Shown: one piece after another, positions 52,186-62,498 of the stretch
How the letters are laid out: every line of letters begins with the position of its first letter
Position numbering within the stretch: position 1 is the stretch's first letter
Assembly: GCF_004795055.1 (NCBI RefSeq)
Contig: NZ_SSBJ01000009.1
Location: 62,001 to 126,000, forward strand
Reading direction: 5' to 3'
Source: Streptomyces sp. A1136
Lineage (GTDB): Bacteria > Actinomycetota > Actinomycetes > Streptomycetales > Streptomycetaceae
DNA length: 64,000 nt
Made by a program: the position numbers and the translations under genes
The notes under the pieces: generated by a model
What the model was told of the DNA's origin: nothing
Seen by the model: only the letters and a program-made list of their open reading frames with translations
Database searches by the model: none

Positions 52186-52508
52186 TGTCCGAGGCGACCG
52201 TTACCAGCAAGACCTTCACTGACCCGCGCGACCTGCTGATCAAGCCGGTTGTCTCGGAGAAGAGCTACGCGCTGCTGGACGAGAACAAGTACACGTTCAT
52301 CGTCGCGCCTGGCGCCAACAAGACCCAGATCAAGCAGGCCGTCGAGGCGGTCTTCTCGGTCAAGGTCACCGGGGTCAACACGATCAACCGTCAGGGTAAG
52401 CGCAAGCGCACCAAGACCGGTTTCGGCAAGCGCGCCAACACCAAGCGCGCCATCGTGACCCTCGCTGAGGGCGACCGAATCGACATCTTCGGCGGCCAGG
52501 CCTCCTAA
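52185..52508 (+). CDS. rplW: 50S ribosomal protein L23
   Basis: 107 residues. At the tunnel exit, docking site for trigger factor and [31 protein letters not shown] opens the protein and [19 protein letters not shown] closes the loop. Overlaps rplD by one base (TGATG). Confidence 0.98.
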   Translation: MSEATVTSKTFTDPRDLLIKPVVSEKSYALLDENKYTFIVAPGANKTQIKQAVEAVFSVKVTGVNTINRQGKRKRTKTGFGKRANTKRAIVTLAEGDRIDIFGGQAS

Positions 52509-52520
52509 CGGAGTCCTGAG

Positions 52521-52538
52521 TCGTCCGGAATCGGACGA
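52521..52538 (+). other. Hairpin between rplW and rplB
   Basis: TCGTCCG-GAAT-CGGACGA, a perfect 7-bp stem ending 10 bases before the rplB ATG, adjacent to its ribosome site; could tune rplB translation. Confidence 0.5.
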
Positions 52539-52548
52539 GGACTGAGAA

Positions 52549-53385
52549 ATGGGTATCCGCAAGTACAAGCCGACGACCCCGGGCCGTCGTGGCTCCAGCG
52601 TCGCCGACTTTGTCGAGATCACGCGGTCCACGCCGGAGAAGTCGCTGGTTCGCCCGCTGCACAGCAAGGGCGGCCGTAACAACACCGGTCGGATCACCGT
52701 TCGCCACCAGGGTGGCGGACACAAGCGCGCCTACCGCGTGATCGACTTCCGTCGTCACGACAAGGACGGCGTGCCGGCCAAGGTCGCGCACATCGAGTAC
52801 GACCCCAACCGCACCGCGCGCATCGCGCTGCTGCACTACGCCGACGGTGAGAAGCGCTACATCATCGCGCCGCGCGGTCTGCAGCAGGGTGACCGGATCG
52901 AGAACGGCCCGACGGCCGACATCAAGCCCGGCAACAACCTGGCGCTGCGCAACATCCCGGTCGGTACGACCATCCACGCGATCGAGCTGCGTCCCGGCGG
53001 CGGTGCGAAGTTCGCCCGTTCCGCGGGTGCGTCCGTGCAGCTGCTGGCGAAGGAGGGCACCATGGCCCACCTCCGCATGCCGTCCGGTGAGATCCGTCTC
53101 GTCGACGCGCGCTGCCGCGCCACGGTCGGCGAGGTCGGCAACGCCGAGCAGTCGAACATCAACTGGGGCAAGGCCGGCCGCATGCGCTGGAAGGGCGTTC
53201 GCCCGTCCGTCCGCGGTGTCGCGATGAACCCGGTTGACCACCCGCACGGTGGTGGTGAGGGCAAGACCAGCGGTGGTCGCCACCCGGTCTCCCCGTGGGG
53301 TCAGAAGGAGGGTCGTACTCGCTCGCCGAAGAAGGCTTCGAGCAAGTACATCGTCCGCCGCCGCAAGACGAACAAGAAGCGCTAG
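52549..53385 (+). CDS. rplB: 50S ribosomal protein L2
   Basis: 278 residues; needed for subunit joining and peptidyl transfer. Has [22 protein letters not shown], the conserved [11 protein letters not shown] and [10 protein letters not shown] histidine loop, and the basic tail RRRKTNKKR. Upstream hairpin at 52521-52538. Confidence 0.98.
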   Translation: MGIRKYKPTTPGRRGSSVADFVEITRSTPEKSLVRPLHSKGGRNNTGRITVRHQGGGHKRAYRVIDFRRHDKDGVPAKVAHIEYDPNRTARIALLHYADGEKRYIIAPRGLQQGDRIENGPTADIKPGNNLALRNIPVGTTIHAIELRPGGGAKFARSAGASVQLLAKEGTMAHLRMPSGEIRLVDARCRATVGEVGNAEQSNINWGKAGRMRWKGVRPSVRGVAMNPVDHPHGGGEGKTSGGRHPVSPWGQKEGRTRSPKKASSKYIVRRRKTNKKR

Positions 53386-53397
53386 GAGCGGGTTTAG

Positions 53398-53679
53398 ATG
53401 CCGCGCAGTCTCAAGAAGGGACCCTTCGTCGACGGACACCTCATCAAGAAGGTGGACGCTCAGAACGAAGCTGGTACCAAGAACGTCATCAAGACCTGGT
53501 CCCGTCGCTCGATGATCATCCCGGCCATGCTGGGTCACACCATCGCGGTGCACAACGGCAAGACCCACGTCCCGGTGTTCGTCACCGAGTCGATGGTCGG
53601 CCACAAGCTCGGCGAGTTCTCGCCGACTCGCACCTTCCGCGGCCACGTCAAGGACGACCGGAAGTCGAAGCGCCGCTAA
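53398..53679 (+). CDS. rpsS: 30S ribosomal protein S19
   Basis: 93 residues. [19 protein letters not shown] and [20 protein letters not shown] are typical of S19, which binds the 30S head near the A site. 12 bases after rplB. Confidence 0.98.
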   Translation: MPRSLKKGPFVDGHLIKKVDAQNEAGTKNVIKTWSRRSMIIPAMLGHTIAVHNGKTHVPVFVTESMVGHKLGEFSPTRTFRGHVKDDRKSKRR

Positions 53680-53722
53680 AGGCGGGGTGGTAACGACTAT
53701 GACTTACACCGAAGGGACAACC

Positions 53723-54070
53723 ATGGAAGCCAGGGCCCAGGCGCGGTACATCCGCGTCACGCCCATGAAGGCCCGCCGCGTGGTGGACCTTATCCGTGGC
53801 ATGGATGCCACGGAGGCTCAGGCGGTCCTGCGTTTCGCCCCGCAGGCCGCGAGCGTGCCGGTCGGCAAGGTGCTGGACAGCGCCATTGCCAACGCCGCAC
53901 ACAACTACAACCACCCGGACGCTTCTTCGCTGTTCATCAGCGAGGCGTTCGTGGACGAGGGTCCGACCCTGAAGCGGTTCCGTCCGCGCGCCCAGGGCCG
54001 TGCCTACCGGATCCGCAAGCGGACCAGCCACATCACCGTGGTCGTCAGCAGCAAGGAAGGTTCCCGGTAA
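53723..54070 (+). CDS. rplV: 50S ribosomal protein L22
   Basis: 115 residues from ATG 53723, with GAAGGGAC upstream; longer in-frame starts at 53699 and 53687 have no conserved extension. [20 protein letters not shown] and the tunnel loop [21 protein letters not shown] are present. Stop overlaps the rpsC ATG (TAATG). Confidence 0.96.
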   Translation: MEARAQARYIRVTPMKARRVVDLIRGMDATEAQAVLRFAPQAASVPVGKVLDSAIANAAHNYNHPDASSLFISEAFVDEGPTLKRFRPRAQGRAYRIRKRTSHITVVVSSKEGSR

Positions 54071-54909
54071 TGGGCCAGAAGGTAAACCCGCACGGGTTCC
54101 GGCTCGGCATCACCACCGACTTCAAGTCGCGTTGGTACGCCGACAAGCTGTACAAGGACTACGTCAAGGAAGACGTCGCCATCCGTCGGATGATGACGTC
54201 CGGCATGGAGCGCGCCGGCATCTCGAAGGTTGAGATCGAGCGCACCCGTGACCGCGTGCGTGTGGACATCCACACCGCTCGTCCGGGCATCGTCATCGGC
54301 CGCCGTGGCGCCGAGGCCGACCGCATCCGCGGTGACCTCGAGAAGCTCACGGGCAAGCAGGTCCAGCTGAACATCCTCGAGGTCAAGAACCCCGAGCTCG
54401 ACGCTCAGCTGGTTGCCCAGGCCGTTGCCGAGCAGCTCTCCTCCCGCGTCTCCTTCCGTCGCGCCATGCGTAAGAGCATGCAGGGCACGATGAAGGCCGG
54501 CGCCAAGGGCATCAAGATCCAGTGTGGCGGCCGTCTCGGCGGCGCCGAGATGTCCCGCTCCGAGTTCTACCGCGAGGGTCGTGTGCCGCTGCACACGCTG
54601 CGCGCGAACGTGGACTACGGCTTCTTCGAGGCCAAGACCACCTTCGGCCGTATCGGTGTGAAGGTCTGGATCTACAAGGGCGACGTCAAGAACATCGCCG
54701 AGGTTCGCGCCGAGAACGCCGCGGCCCGTGCGGGTAACCGCCCGGCCCGTGGTGCCGGCGCTGGCGACCGTCCCGCCGGCCGTGGTGGCCGTGGTGGCGA
54801 GCGCGGCGGCCGTGGTGGCCGCAAGCCGCAGCAGGCTGCTGGTGCCGAGGCCCCCAAGGCCGACGCTCCCGCCGCCGCTCCGGCCGAGAGCACCGGAACG
54901 GAGGCCTGA
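54070..54909 (+). CDS. rpsC: 30S ribosomal protein S3
   Basis: 279 residues. KH domain around [15 protein letters not shown] with the GxxG loop, then the S3 C-terminal core ([20 protein letters not shown]). The last ~60 residues are a Gly/Arg/Ala-rich actinobacterial tail ([17 protein letters not shown]) probably disordered and RNA-binding. Starts at the overlapping ATG of rplV. Confidence 0.98.
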   Translation: MGQKVNPHGFRLGITTDFKSRWYADKLYKDYVKEDVAIRRMMTSGMERAGISKVEIERTRDRVRVDIHTARPGIVIGRRGAEADRIRGDLEKLTGKQVQLNILEVKNPELDAQLVAQAVAEQLSSRVSFRRAMRKSMQGTMKAGAKGIKIQCGGRLGGAEMSRSEFYREGRVPLHTLRANVDYGFFEAKTTFGRIGVKVWIYKGDVKNIAEVRAENAAARAGNRPARGAGAGDRPAGRGGRGGERGGRGGRKPQQAAGAEAPKADAPAAAPAESTGTEA

Positions 54910-54914
54910 CCGAC

Positions 54915-55334
54915 ATGCTGATCCCTCGTAGGGTCAAGCACCGCAAGCAGCACCACCCGAAGCGCCGTGGTATGGCCAAGGGCGGTACTGAGGTCTCGTT
55001 CGGCGAGTACGGCATCCAGGCGCTGACCCCGGCGTACGTGACGAACCGCCAGATCGAGGCGGCTCGTATCGCGATGACCCGCCACATCAAGCGTGGTGGC
55101 AAGGTCTGGATCAACATCTACCCGGACCGTCCGCTGACGAAGAAGCCCGCCGAGACCCGCATGGGTTCCGGTAAGGGTTCTCCCGAGTGGTGGATCGCGA
55201 ACGTGCACCCGGGTCGGGTCATGTTCGAGCTGTCCTACCCGAACGAGAAGATTGCTCGTGAGGCGCTCACCCGCGCTGCTCACAAGCTTCCGATGAAGTG
55301 CCGGATTGTTCGGCGCGAGGCAGGTGAGTCGTGA
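54915..55334 (+). CDS. rplP: 50S ribosomal protein L16
   Basis: 139 residues. [21 protein letters not shown] and [20 protein letters not shown] are signatures; binds near the A-site tRNA elbow and is a target for evernimicin/avilamycin resistance, with no obvious change. 5 bases after rpsC. Confidence 0.98.
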   Translation: MLIPRRVKHRKQHHPKRRGMAKGGTEVSFGEYGIQALTPAYVTNRQIEAARIAMTRHIKRGGKVWINIYPDRPLTKKPAETRMGSGKGSPEWWIANVHPGRVMFELSYPNEKIAREALTRAAHKLPMKCRIVRREAGES

Positions 55335-55558
55335 TGGCGACGGGAACCAAGGCGTCCGAGCTGCGTGAGCTCGGCAACGAGGAGCTCGTTGGCAAGCTGC
55401 GCGAGGCCAAGGAAGAGCTGTTCAAGCTGCGCTTCCAGGCTGCCACGGGCCAGCTGGAGAACAACGGCCGGCTCAAGTCCGTCCGTAAGGACATCGCCCG
55501 GATCTACACCCTGATGCACGAGCGCGAGCTCGGCATCGAGACGGTGGAGAGCGCCTGA
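55334..55558 (+). CDS. rpmC: 50S ribosomal protein L29
   Basis: 74 residues, two helices: [20 protein letters not shown] and [22 protein letters not shown] 55334 overlaps the rplP stop by one base, preferred over the GTG three bases upstream. Stop overlaps rpsQ by one base. Confidence 0.97.
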   Translation: MATGTKASELRELGNEELVGKLREAKEELFKLRFQAATGQLENNGRLKSVRKDIARIYTLMHERELGIETVESA

Positions 55559-55839
55559 TGAGCGAGAAGAATGTGACTGAGACCCAGGACCGCGGCTTCC
55601 GCAAGACCCGTGAGGGTCTCGTCGTCAGCGACAAGATGGACAAGACCGTCGTCGTCGCCGTCGAGGACCGCGTGAAGCACGCCCTGTACGGCAAGGTCAT
55701 CCGCCGTACGAACAAGCTCAAGGCTCACGACGAGCAGAACGCTGCCGGCGTCGGCGACCGCGTCCTCATCATGGAGACGCGTCCGCTGTCGGCGAGCAAG
55801 CGCTGGCGCATCGTCGAGATCCTCGAGAAGGCCAAGTAA
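55558..55839 (+). CDS. rpsQ: 30S ribosomal protein S17
   Basis: 93 residues with OB fold: [22 protein letters not shown] and [22 protein letters not shown]. Last gene of the S10 cluster before a 130-bp gap. One-base overlap with rpmC. Confidence 0.98.
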   Translation: MSEKNVTETQDRGFRKTREGLVVSDKMDKTVVVAVEDRVKHALYGKVIRRTNKLKAHDEQNAAGVGDRVLIMETRPLSASKRWRIVEILEKAK

Positions 55840-55842
55840 GGA

Positions 55843-55928
55843 ACCTCGCGCAAGCGAGTTCCGCCAGACATAGCCTGGGGGGTTTCCCTCAGGTCAGTTC
55901 CGCCAGGCTCGGCGAGGGGCTCCGGTAA
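55843..55928 (+). other. Structured gap between rpsQ and rplN
   Basis: Two stems: GGAAC-CTCGC/GCGAG-TTCC near 55841-55863, and GGCGAGGGG/CCCCTCGCC spanning about 55911-55941. Could be a processing or partial-termination site between S10 and spc operons; no T-run seen. Confidence 0.45.
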
Positions 55929-55969
55929 CGACCCCTCGCCGGGAACCGGCAGACAATCAGGAGATAGAC

Positions 55970-56338
55970 GTGATCCAGCAGGAGTCGCGACTGCGTGTCG
56001 CCGACAACACTGGTGCCAAGGAAATCCTTTGCATCCGTGTTCTCGGTGGCTCCGGTCGCCGCTACGCGGGCATCGGTGACGTCATCGTCGCCACCGTCAA
56101 GGACGCGATCCCCGGTGGCAACGTGAAGAAGGGTGACGTCGTCAAGGCGGTCATCGTTCGCACCGTCAAGGAGCGCCGCCGCCAGGACGGCTCGTACATC
56201 CGCTTCGACGAGAACGCCGCTGTCATTCTCAAGAACGACGGCGACCCTCGCGGCACCCGTATCTTCGGCCCCGTGGGCCGTGAGCTGCGCGAGAAGAAGT
56301 TCATGAAGATCATCTCGCTCGCGCCGGAGGTGCTGTAA
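55970..56338 (+). CDS. rplN: 50S ribosomal protein L14
   Basis: 122 residues from GTG 55970, ribosome site [27 protein letters not shown] and the [13 protein letters not shown] loop are conserved; contacts 16S rRNA at the B8 bridge. First gene of the spc segment. Confidence 0.98.
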   Translation: MIQQESRLRVADNTGAKEILCIRVLGGSGRRYAGIGDVIVATVKDAIPGGNVKKGDVVKAVIVRTVKERRRQDGSYIRFDENAAVILKNDGDPRGTRIFGPVGRELREKKFMKIISLAPEVL

Positions 56339-56340
56339 GC

Positions 56341-56664
56341 ATGAAGATCAAGAAGGGCGACCTGGTTCAGGTCATCACCGGTAAGGACAAGGGCAAGCAG
56401 GGCAAGGTCATCGCGGCCATGCCCAGCGAGAACCGCGTCCTCGTCGAGGGTGTCAACCGGGTCAAGAAGCACACCAAGGCCGGTCAGACCGCTGGTGGTT
56501 CGCAGACCGGTGGCATCGTGATCACCGAGGCGCCGGTCCACGTCAGCAACGTTCAGCTGGTCGTGGAGAAGGACGGCCAGAAGGTCGTCACCCGCGTCGG
56601 CTACCGCTTCGACGACGAGGGCAACAAGATCCGCGTTGCCAAGCGGACGGGTGAGGACATCTGA
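56341..56664 (+). CDS. rplX: 50S ribosomal protein L24
   Basis: 107 residues with a KOW motif ([20 protein letters not shown]). Assembly initiator protein of the 50S. Two bases after rplN; stop overlaps the rplE start by one base. Confidence 0.98.
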   Translation: MKIKKGDLVQVITGKDKGKQGKVIAAMPSENRVLVEGVNRVKKHTKAGQTAGGSQTGGIVITEAPVHVSNVQLVVEKDGQKVVTRVGYRFDDEGNKIRVAKRTGEDI

Positions 56665-57215
56665 TGGCTACCACTCCGCGTCTCAAGACGAAGTACCGCG
56701 AGGACATCGCGGGCAAGCTGCGTGAGGAGTTCTCCTACGAGAACGTCATGCAGATCCCCGGCCTCGTGAAGATCGTGGTCAACATGGGTGTGGGCGACGC
56801 CGCCCGCGACTCCAAGCTGATCGACGGCGCCATCCGCGACCTGACGACGATCACCGGTCAGAAGCCGGCCGTCACGAAGGCCCGCAAGTCCATCGCGCAG
56901 TTCAAGCTGCGTGAGGGTCAGCCGATCGGCTGCCACGTCACCCTCCGTGGTGACCGCATGTGGGAGTTCCTGGACCGTACGCTGTCGCTCGCGCTGCCGC
57001 GTATCCGTGACTTCCGCGGTCTGTCGCCGAAGCAGTTCGACGGCCGTGGCAACTACACCTTCGGTCTCACGGAGCAGGTCATGTTCCACGAGATCGACCA
57101 GGACAAGATCGACCGTACCCGGGGTATGGACATCACCGTGGTCACCACGGCGACCAACGACGACGAGGGCCGTGCCCTCCTTCGTCACCTCGGCTTCCCC
57201 TTCAAGGAGGCGTAA
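56664..57215 (+). CDS. rplE: 50S ribosomal protein L5
   Basis: 183 residues. [19 protein letters not shown] and [15 protein letters not shown] open, and [21 protein letters not shown] is conserved. Binds 5S rRNA and the P-site tRNA. Overlaps rplX by one base. Confidence 0.98.
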   Translation: MATTPRLKTKYREDIAGKLREEFSYENVMQIPGLVKIVVNMGVGDAARDSKLIDGAIRDLTTITGQKPAVTKARKSIAQFKLREGQPIGCHVTLRGDRMWEFLDRTLSLALPRIRDFRGLSPKQFDGRGNYTFGLTEQVMFHEIDQDKIDRTRGMDITVVTTATNDDEGRALLRHLGFPFKEA

Positions 57216-57220
57216 GCGAG

Positions 57221-57406
57221 ATGGCGAAGAAGGCTCTCATCGCGAAGGCTGCCCGCAAGCCCAAGTTCGGTGTGCGTGCGTACACCCGCTGCCAGCGCTG
57301 CGGTCGTCCCCACTCCGTGTACCGCAAGTTCGGCCTGTGCCGCGTGTGCCTTCGTGAGATGGCTCACCGTGGCGAGCTGCCGGGCGTGACCAAGAGCTCC
57401 TGGTAA
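57221..57406 (+). CDS. rpsN: 30S ribosomal protein S14, zinc type
   Basis: 61 residues, short type Z S14 with a zinc ribbon: [20 protein letters not shown]. Zinc-free paralogues may exist elsewhere in such genomes. 5 bases after rplE, site AAGGAGG in the rplE end. Followed by a long 222-bp gap. Confidence 0.97.
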   Translation: MAKKALIAKAARKPKFGVRAYTRCQRCGRPHSVYRKFGLCRVCLREMAHRGELPGVTKSSW

Positions 57407-57628
57407 TTCCGCAGGTCCGCAAGGACTTGGGAAGTTCCAGGCACTCTCGGTAAGCATCTGGTCGGCGGATGCCCGGCCGCGCATGCCTTAGGCTTGTGTG
57501 GTTGGGCGTCCGCCGCCCATAACGACTTACTACGCCGTAGGTCCCCGCACCGCACCCGTCCCGCCACTGAGTGGGGAGAGGGATGGCGCATACAGGAAAC
57601 CCCGGCGAGAGAGGCCGAAGGCCACTTC
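57407..57628 (+). other. Gap between rpsN and rpsH
   Basis: 222 bp, unusually long inside the spc operon. No gene with good codon use. Contains TTAGGCTTGT at 57488-57497, also present at 39541-39550 in the fusA-tuf gap; no firm promoter. Confidence 0.4.
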
Positions 57629-58027
57629 ATGACCATGACTGACCCGATCGCAGACATGCTCACGCGTCTGCGTAACGCTAACTCGGCGTACCACGACACC
57701 GTCGTGATGCCGCACAGCAAGATCAAGTCGCACATCGCAGAGATCCTCAAGCAGGAGGGTTTCATCACCGGCTGGAAGGTCGAGGACGCCGAGGTCGGCA
57801 AGAACCTCGTCCTCGAGCTGAAGTTCGGGCCGAACCGTGAGCGCTCCATCGCGGGCATCAAGCGGATCTCGAAGCCCGGTCTGCGCGTGTACGCGAAGTC
57901 CACCAACCTGCCGAAGGTGCTCGGCGGCCTGGGCGTGGCGATCATCTCCACGTCCCACGGTCTCCTCACCGGCCAGCAGGCAGGCAAGAAGGGCGTAGGT
58001 GGGGAAGTCCTCGCCTACGTCTGGTAG
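57629..58027 (+). CDS. rpsH: 30S ribosomal protein S8
   Basis: 132 residues from the ATG at 57629 ([21 protein letters not shown]). In enterobacteria S8 represses the spc operon. The C-terminal [20 protein letters not shown] loop is typical. Preceded by GAGAGAGG-type purine-rich sequence. Confidence 0.98.
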   Translation: MTMTDPIADMLTRLRNANSAYHDTVVMPHSKIKSHIAEILKQEGFITGWKVEDAEVGKNLVLELKFGPNRERSIAGIKRISKPGLRVYAKSTNLPKVLGGLGVAIISTSHGLLTGQQAGKKGVGGEVLAYVW

Positions 58028-58047
58028 TCGGGAACGGAGGAAAAGCA

Positions 58048-58587
58048 ATGTCGCGAATCGGCAAGCTCCCCATCCAGGTTCCCGCCGGTGTGGACGTCAC
58101 CATCGATGGCCGCACGGTCGCGGTGAAGGGCCCCAAGGGTTCCCTCTCGCACACCGTCGCTGCGCCCATCGCCGTCGTCAAGGGTGAGGACGGCGTCCTG
58201 AACGTCGTCCGTCCGAACGACGAGCGTCAGAACAAGGCCCTGCACGGCCTGTCCCGCACGCTGGTGGCGAACATGATCACCGGTGTGACCACGGGATACG
58301 TCAAGGCTCTCGAAATCAGCGGTGTTGGTTACCGCGTCGCCGCGAAGGGCTCCGACCTGGAGTTCCAGCTTGGCTACAGCCACCCGATCCTGATCGAGGC
58401 GCCCGAGGGCATCTCCTTCAAGGTCGAGTCGCCCACCAAGTTCACGGTCGAGGGCATCGACAAGCAGAAGGTCGGCGAGGTCGCCGCCAACATCCGCAAG
58501 CTGCGGAAGCCCGACCCGTACAAGGCCAAGGGTGTCAAGTACGCCGGCGAAGTCATCCGCCGCAAGGTCGGAAAGGCTGGTAAGTAG
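58048..58587 (+). CDS. rplF: 50S ribosomal protein L6
   Basis: 179 residues, two alike halves. [20 protein letters not shown] starts it; [19 protein letters not shown] ends it. Near the factor-binding site. 20 bases after rpsH with CGGAGGA upstream; 2 bases before rplR. Confidence 0.98.
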   Translation: MSRIGKLPIQVPAGVDVTIDGRTVAVKGPKGSLSHTVAAPIAVVKGEDGVLNVVRPNDERQNKALHGLSRTLVANMITGVTTGYVKALEISGVGYRVAAKGSDLEFQLGYSHPILIEAPEGISFKVESPTKFTVEGIDKQKVGEVAANIRKLRKPDPYKAKGVKYAGEVIRRKVGKAGK

Positions 58588-58589
58588 CC

Positions 58590-58973
58590 ATGGCATACGG
58601 TGTGAAGATCGCCAAGGGCGACGCGTACAAGCGCGCTGCCAAGGCTCGCCGCCACATCCGCATCCGCAAGAACGTCTCGGGTACGGCGGAGCGTCCGCGC
58701 CTCGTCGTGACGCGTTCCAACCGCAACATCGTTGCTCAGGTCATCGACGACCTCCAGGGTCACACCCTGGCGTCCGCGTCGACCCTGGACGCTTCGATCC
58801 GCGGTGGCGAAGGCGACAAGAGCGCCCAGGCCCAGGCTGTCGGCGCGCTCGTCGCCGAGCGTGCCAAGGCCGCGGGTGTCGAGACCGTCGTGTTCGACCG
58901 CGGTGGCAACCGATACGCCGGGCGCATTGCCGCTCTGGCTGACGCCGCCCGCGAAGCCGGGCTGAAGTTCTAA
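58590..58973 (+). CDS. rplR: 50S ribosomal protein L18
   Basis: 127 residues. Binds 5S r[23 protein letters not shown] and [21 protein letters not shown] are signature blocks. Two bases after rplF. Confidence 0.98.
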   Translation: MAYGVKIAKGDAYKRAAKARRHIRIRKNVSGTAERPRLVVTRSNRNIVAQVIDDLQGHTLASASTLDASIRGGEGDKSAQAQAVGALVAERAKAAGVETVVFDRGGNRYAGRIAALADAAREAGLKF

Positions 58974-59018
58974 GCCCCGGTTCCGGGACTCACGGACGTA
59001 ACAGAGAGAGGTAATCCA

Positions 59019-59621
59019 ATGGCTGGACCCCAGCGCCGCGGAAGCGGTGCCGGTGGCGGCGAGCGGCGGGACCGGAAGGGTCGCGACGGTGGCCCTGCCG
59101 CCGAGAAGACCGCTTACGTTGAGCGCGTTGTCGCGATCAACCGCGTCGCCAAGGTTGTCAAGGGTGGTCGCCGCTTCAGCTTCACCGCGCTGGTCGTGGT
59201 GGGCGACGGTGACGGCACCGTAGGTGTCGGTTACGGCAAGGCCAAGGAAGTTCCCGCGGCCATCGCCAAGGGTGTCGAGGAAGCCAAGAAGAACTTCTTC
59301 AAGGTTCCGCGCATCCAGGGCACCATCCCTCACCCGATTCAGGGCGAGAAGGCCGCGGGCGTCGTCATGCTCAAGCCGGCTTCCCCGGGTACCGGCGTTA
59401 TCGCCGGTGGTCCGGTGCGTGCCGTGCTGGAGTGCGCCGGCGTACACGACATCCTGTCGAAGTCGCTCGGCTCTTCGAACGCGATCAACATCGTGCACGC
59501 GACCGTGGCGGCCCTCCAGGGCCTGCAGCGTCCCGAGGAGATCGCGGCTCGCCGTGGTCTGCCCCTCGAGGACGTCGCCCCCGCGGCCCTGCTTCGTGCA
59601 CGTGCTGGGGCGGGTGTCTGA
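59019..59621 (+). CDS. rpsE: 30S ribosomal protein S5
   Basis: 200 residues. A Gly/Arg-rich actinobacterial N-tail precedes the S5 dsRBD-like domain ([20 protein letters not shown]) and [14 protein letters not shown]. The spectinomycin loop [10 protein letters not shown] is wild type by eye. GAGAGG upstream. Confidence 0.98.
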   Translation: MAGPQRRGSGAGGGERRDRKGRDGGPAAEKTAYVERVVAINRVAKVVKGGRRFSFTALVVVGDGDGTVGVGYGKAKEVPAAIAKGVEEAKKNFFKVPRIQGTIPHPIQGEKAAGVVMLKPASPGTGVIAGGPVRAVLECAGVHDILSKSLGSSNAINIVHATVAALQGLQRPEEIAARRGLPLEDVAPAALLRARAGAGV

Positions 59622-59803
59622 TGGCCCGCCTCAAGATCACGCAGACGAAGTCGTACATCGGCAGCAAGCAGAACCACCGCGACACTCTGCGTTCGCTCGG
59701 GCTCAAGCGCCTGAACGACGTGGTCGTCAAGGAGGACCGCCCCGAGTTCCGCGGAATGGTGCAGACCGTCCGCCACCTCGTGACGGTTGAGGAGGTTGAC
59801 TAA
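59621..59803 (+). CDS. rpmD: 50S ribosomal protein L30
   Basis: 60 residues: [20 protein letters not shown] and [20 protein letters not shown]. One-base overlap with rpsE (TGATG). Confidence 0.98.
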   Translation: MARLKITQTKSYIGSKQNHRDTLRSLGLKRLNDVVVKEDRPEFRGMVQTVRHLVTVEEVD

Positions 59804-59805
59804 TC

Positions 59806-60261
59806 ATGGCTGAGAACAGCCCGCTGAAGGCCCACAACCTCCGTCCCGCCCCCGGCGCCAAGACCGCGAAGACCCGTGTCGGTCGTGGTGAGGCGTCGAA
59901 GGGTAAGACGGCCGGTCGTGGTACGAAGGGCCAGAAGGCCCGTTACCAGATCCCGCAGCGCTTCGAGGGTGGGCAGATGCCCCTCCACATGCGTCTGCCG
60001 AAGCTCAAGGGCTTCAAGAACCCGTTCCGCACCGAGTTCCAGGTGGTCAACCTGGACAAGCTCGGCGCTCTCTACCCCGAGGGTGGAGAGGTCACGGTGG
60101 CCGACCTGGTCGCCAAGGGCGCGGTTCGCAAGAACAGCCTCGTCAAGGTCCTGGGCCAGGGCGAGATCTCCGTGGCGCTGACGGTTTCGGTTGACGCCGT
60201 CTCCGCTTCCGCCAAGGAGAAGATTGCCGCTGCCGGCGGCACCGTCACCGAGCTCGTCTAA
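59806..60261 (+). CDS. rplO: 50S ribosomal protein L15
   Basis: 151 residues. Basic N-terminus [21 protein letters not shown] and [18 protein letters not shown]. Two bases after rpmD, site GAGGAGG. Last gene before a terminator and secY. Confidence 0.98.
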   Translation: MAENSPLKAHNLRPAPGAKTAKTRVGRGEASKGKTAGRGTKGQKARYQIPQRFEGGQMPLHMRLPKLKGFKNPFRTEFQVVNLDKLGALYPEGGEVTVADLVAKGAVRKNSLVKVLGQGEISVALTVSVDAVSASAKEKIAAAGGTVTELV

Positions 60262-60292
60262 GACGAACGCACGTGACGAATAGCTAAAACCC

Positions 60293-60332
60293 GACCGGGG
60301 ATGCCTCACATATGGGGCATCCCCGGTTGGTC
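60293..60332 (+). terminator. Terminator between rplO and secY
   Basis: ACCGGGGATGCC (60294-60305) pairs with GGCATCCCCGGT (60316-60327) perfectly, followed by TGGTCGTT. A weak or partial terminator, since secY-adk usually follow in the same operon. Confidence 0.75.
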
Positions 60333-60446
60333 GTTCCACGGGGGGCGCAGTCGCCGGTAAGGTGGCTGCACCTTTGCTTGTACGTATTCGTCGATCCCTC
60401 AGACCGTCACCTCTGACGCAGTAGCGCGGGGGTCGCAGGAGGCACC

Positions 60447-61760
60447 GTGCTCACCGCGTTCGCCCGGGCGTTCAAGACGCCCGACCTGCGCAAGAAGCTG
60501 CTCTTCACGCTCGCCATCATCGTGCTGTTCCGCCTCGGGTCCCACATCCCGGTCCCCGGCGTGAACTACAAGAACGTCCAGTTCTGTGTGGACCAGGCAG
60601 GGACCGGCAACAGCCTGTTCGGCCTCGTCAACATGTTCAGCGGTGGCGCACTGCTGCAGATCACGATCTTCGCGCTCGGAATCATGCCGTACATCACGGC
60701 GAGCATCATCCTGCAGCTGCTGACCGTGGTCATCCCGAAGCTGGAGAACCTCAAAAAAGAGGGTCAGTCCGGCACGGCGAAGATCACCCAGTACACGCGT
60801 TACCTGACGGTCGCGCTCGCGATCCTCCAGGGCACGGGTCTGGTGGCCACCGCCAAGACGGGTGCGCTGTTCGGCTCCTGCCAGCTCCGCACCGAGATCG
60901 TCTCGGACCGCTCGATCTTCACCATGATCACGATGGTGCTCACCATGACCGCCGGCACCTGTGTCGTGATGTGGCTCGGCGAGCTCATCACCGACCGCGG
61001 CATCGGCAACGGCATGTCGATCCTGATGTTCATCTCGATCGCGGCCGGCTTCATCGGCGCCATGTGGCAGATCAAGCTCCAGGGCAAGATCGCTGATGGA
61101 TGGGTCGAGTTCGGCGTGGTGATCCTCGTCGGTCTCGCGATGGTGGCCCTGGTGGTCTTCGTCGAGCAGGCGCAGCGCAGGATTCCGGTCCAGTACGCGA
61201 AGCGCATGATCGGGCGCCGCGCGTACGGCGGGACCTCGACCTACATCCCGCTGAAGGTCAACCAGGCCGGTGTCATCCCGGTCATCTTCGCCTCGTCGTT
61301 GCTGTACATCCCGGCGCTGGTCGTGCAGTTCAGCGGCTCGACGGCGAGCTGGGCGACCTGGATCCAGAAGCACTTCGTCAAGGGCGACCACCCTTACTAC
61401 ATCGCGGCCTACTTCCTCCTGATCGTCTTCTTCGCGTTCTTCTACGTGGCGATCTCGTTCAACCCCGAGGAAGTTGCAGACAACATGAAGAAGTATGGTG
61501 GGTTCATCCCGGGCATCCGCGCCGGCCGGCCTACCGCCGAGTACCTGAGCTACGTACTCAACCGCATCACCTGGCCGGGGTCGCTGTACCTGGGTCTGAT
61601 CGCTCTCGTGCCGACAATGGCGTTGGCGGGCTTCGGAGCGAACCAGAACTTCCCGTTCGGCGGGACGAGCATCCTCATCATCGTGGGTGTGGGTCTGGAA
61701 ACCGTGAAGCAGATCGAGAGCCAGCTCCAGCAGCGTAATTACGAAGGGTTCCTCCGCTGA
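60447..61760 (+). CDS. secY: Preprotein translocase subunit SecY
   Basis: 437-residue channel protein with 10 helices; central pore of Sec export. GTG 60447 behind CAGGAGG. Signatures LGSHIPVPGVNYK, LGIMPYITASIILQLL, and RMIGRRAYGGTSTYIPLKVNQ with the cytoplasmic loop arginines. The stop overlaps the adk start by one base. Confidence 0.98.
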   Translation: MLTAFARAFKTPDLRKKLLFTLAIIVLFRLGSHIPVPGVNYKNVQFCVDQAGTGNSLFGLVNMFSGGALLQITIFALGIMPYITASIILQLLTVVIPKLENLKKEGQSGTAKITQYTRYLTVALAILQGTGLVATAKTGALFGSCQLRTEIVSDRSIFTMITMVLTMTAGTCVVMWLGELITDRGIGNGMSILMFISIAAGFIGAMWQIKLQGKIADGWVEFGVVILVGLAMVALVVFVEQAQRRIPVQYAKRMIGRRAYGGTSTYIPLKVNQAGVIPVIFASSLLYIPALVVQFSGSTASWATWIQKHFVKGDHPYYIAAYFLLIVFFAFFYVAISFNPEEVADNMKKYGGFIPGIRAGRPTAEYLSYVLNRITWPGSLYLGLIALVPTMALAGFGANQNFPFGGTSILIIVGVGLETVKQIESQLQQRNYEGFLR

Positions 61761-62407
61761 TGCGTATCGTCCTCGTCGGGCCCCCCGGCGCCGGCAAGGG
61801 AACACAGGCCGCGTTCCTCGCCAAGAACCTGTCGATCCCGCACATCTCCACGGGTGACCTGTTCCGCGCCAACATCAGCCAGGGCACCGAGCTCGGCAAG
61901 AGCGCGAAGTCGTACATGGACGCCGGTGAGCTCGTACCGGACTCGGTCACCATCGGGATGGCCAAGGACCGGATGGAGCAGCCCGACGCCGCCAACGGCT
62001 TCCTGCTCGACGGCTTCCCGCGCAACCTCTCGCAGGCCGAGGCGCTCGACGAGATCCTCGAGACCGCGGGCCTCGGCCTCGACGCCGTCCTCGACCTGGA
62101 GGTCGAGGAGGACGAGGTCGTCAAGCGCATCGCCGGCCGCCGGACCTGCCGCAAGGACTCCGCGCACGTCTTCCACGTCACGTACGCGCCGCCGAAGACC
62201 GACGGCGTCTGCGACCACTGCGGCGGGGAGCTGTACCAGCGCGGGGACGACTCCGAGGACACGGTCCGCAACCGGCTGGCGGTCTACCACGCCGAGACCG
62301 AGCCGATCATCGACTACTACAAGGCCCAGGGCCTCGTGTCGACCATCCCCGCCCTCGGTGAGGTCGCGGACGTCACGCGACGCGCGATGGATGCCCTGAA
62401 GAAGTAG
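61760..62407 (+). CDS. adk: Adenylate kinase
   Basis: 215-residue long-lid enzyme: 2 ADP to ATP plus AMP. P-loop GPPGAGKGTQAAFLA (residues 7-21), LLDGFPRNLSQAEAL, and a lid of the long type (RRTCRKDSAHVFHVTYAPP, later CDHCGGELYQR) that keeps only part of the zinc cysteines. Overlaps secY by one base. Confidence 0.97.
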   Translation: MRIVLVGPPGAGKGTQAAFLAKNLSIPHISTGDLFRANISQGTELGKSAKSYMDAGELVPDSVTIGMAKDRMEQPDAANGFLLDGFPRNLSQAEALDEILETAGLGLDAVLDLEVEEDEVVKRIAGRRTCRKDSAHVFHVTYAPPKTDGVCDHCGGELYQRGDDSEDTVRNRLAVYHAETEPIIDYYKAQGLVSTIPALGEVADVTRRAMDALKK

Positions 62408-62422
62408 TCCCACGACGTGCAG

Positions 62423-62465
62423 GTACGGCCGCGGTGTCCGAGAGGCACCGCGGCCGTACTGTTGA
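62423..62465 (+). terminator. Terminator between adk and map
   Basis: Perfect 14-bp stem GTACGGCCGCGGTG (62423-62436) with its complement (62446-62459), 9-nt loop, followed by TGTTGAG. Confidence 0.75.
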
Positions 62466-62498
62466 GAAATCCGATTTCTGAAGGTGGAAGGCCGTTCC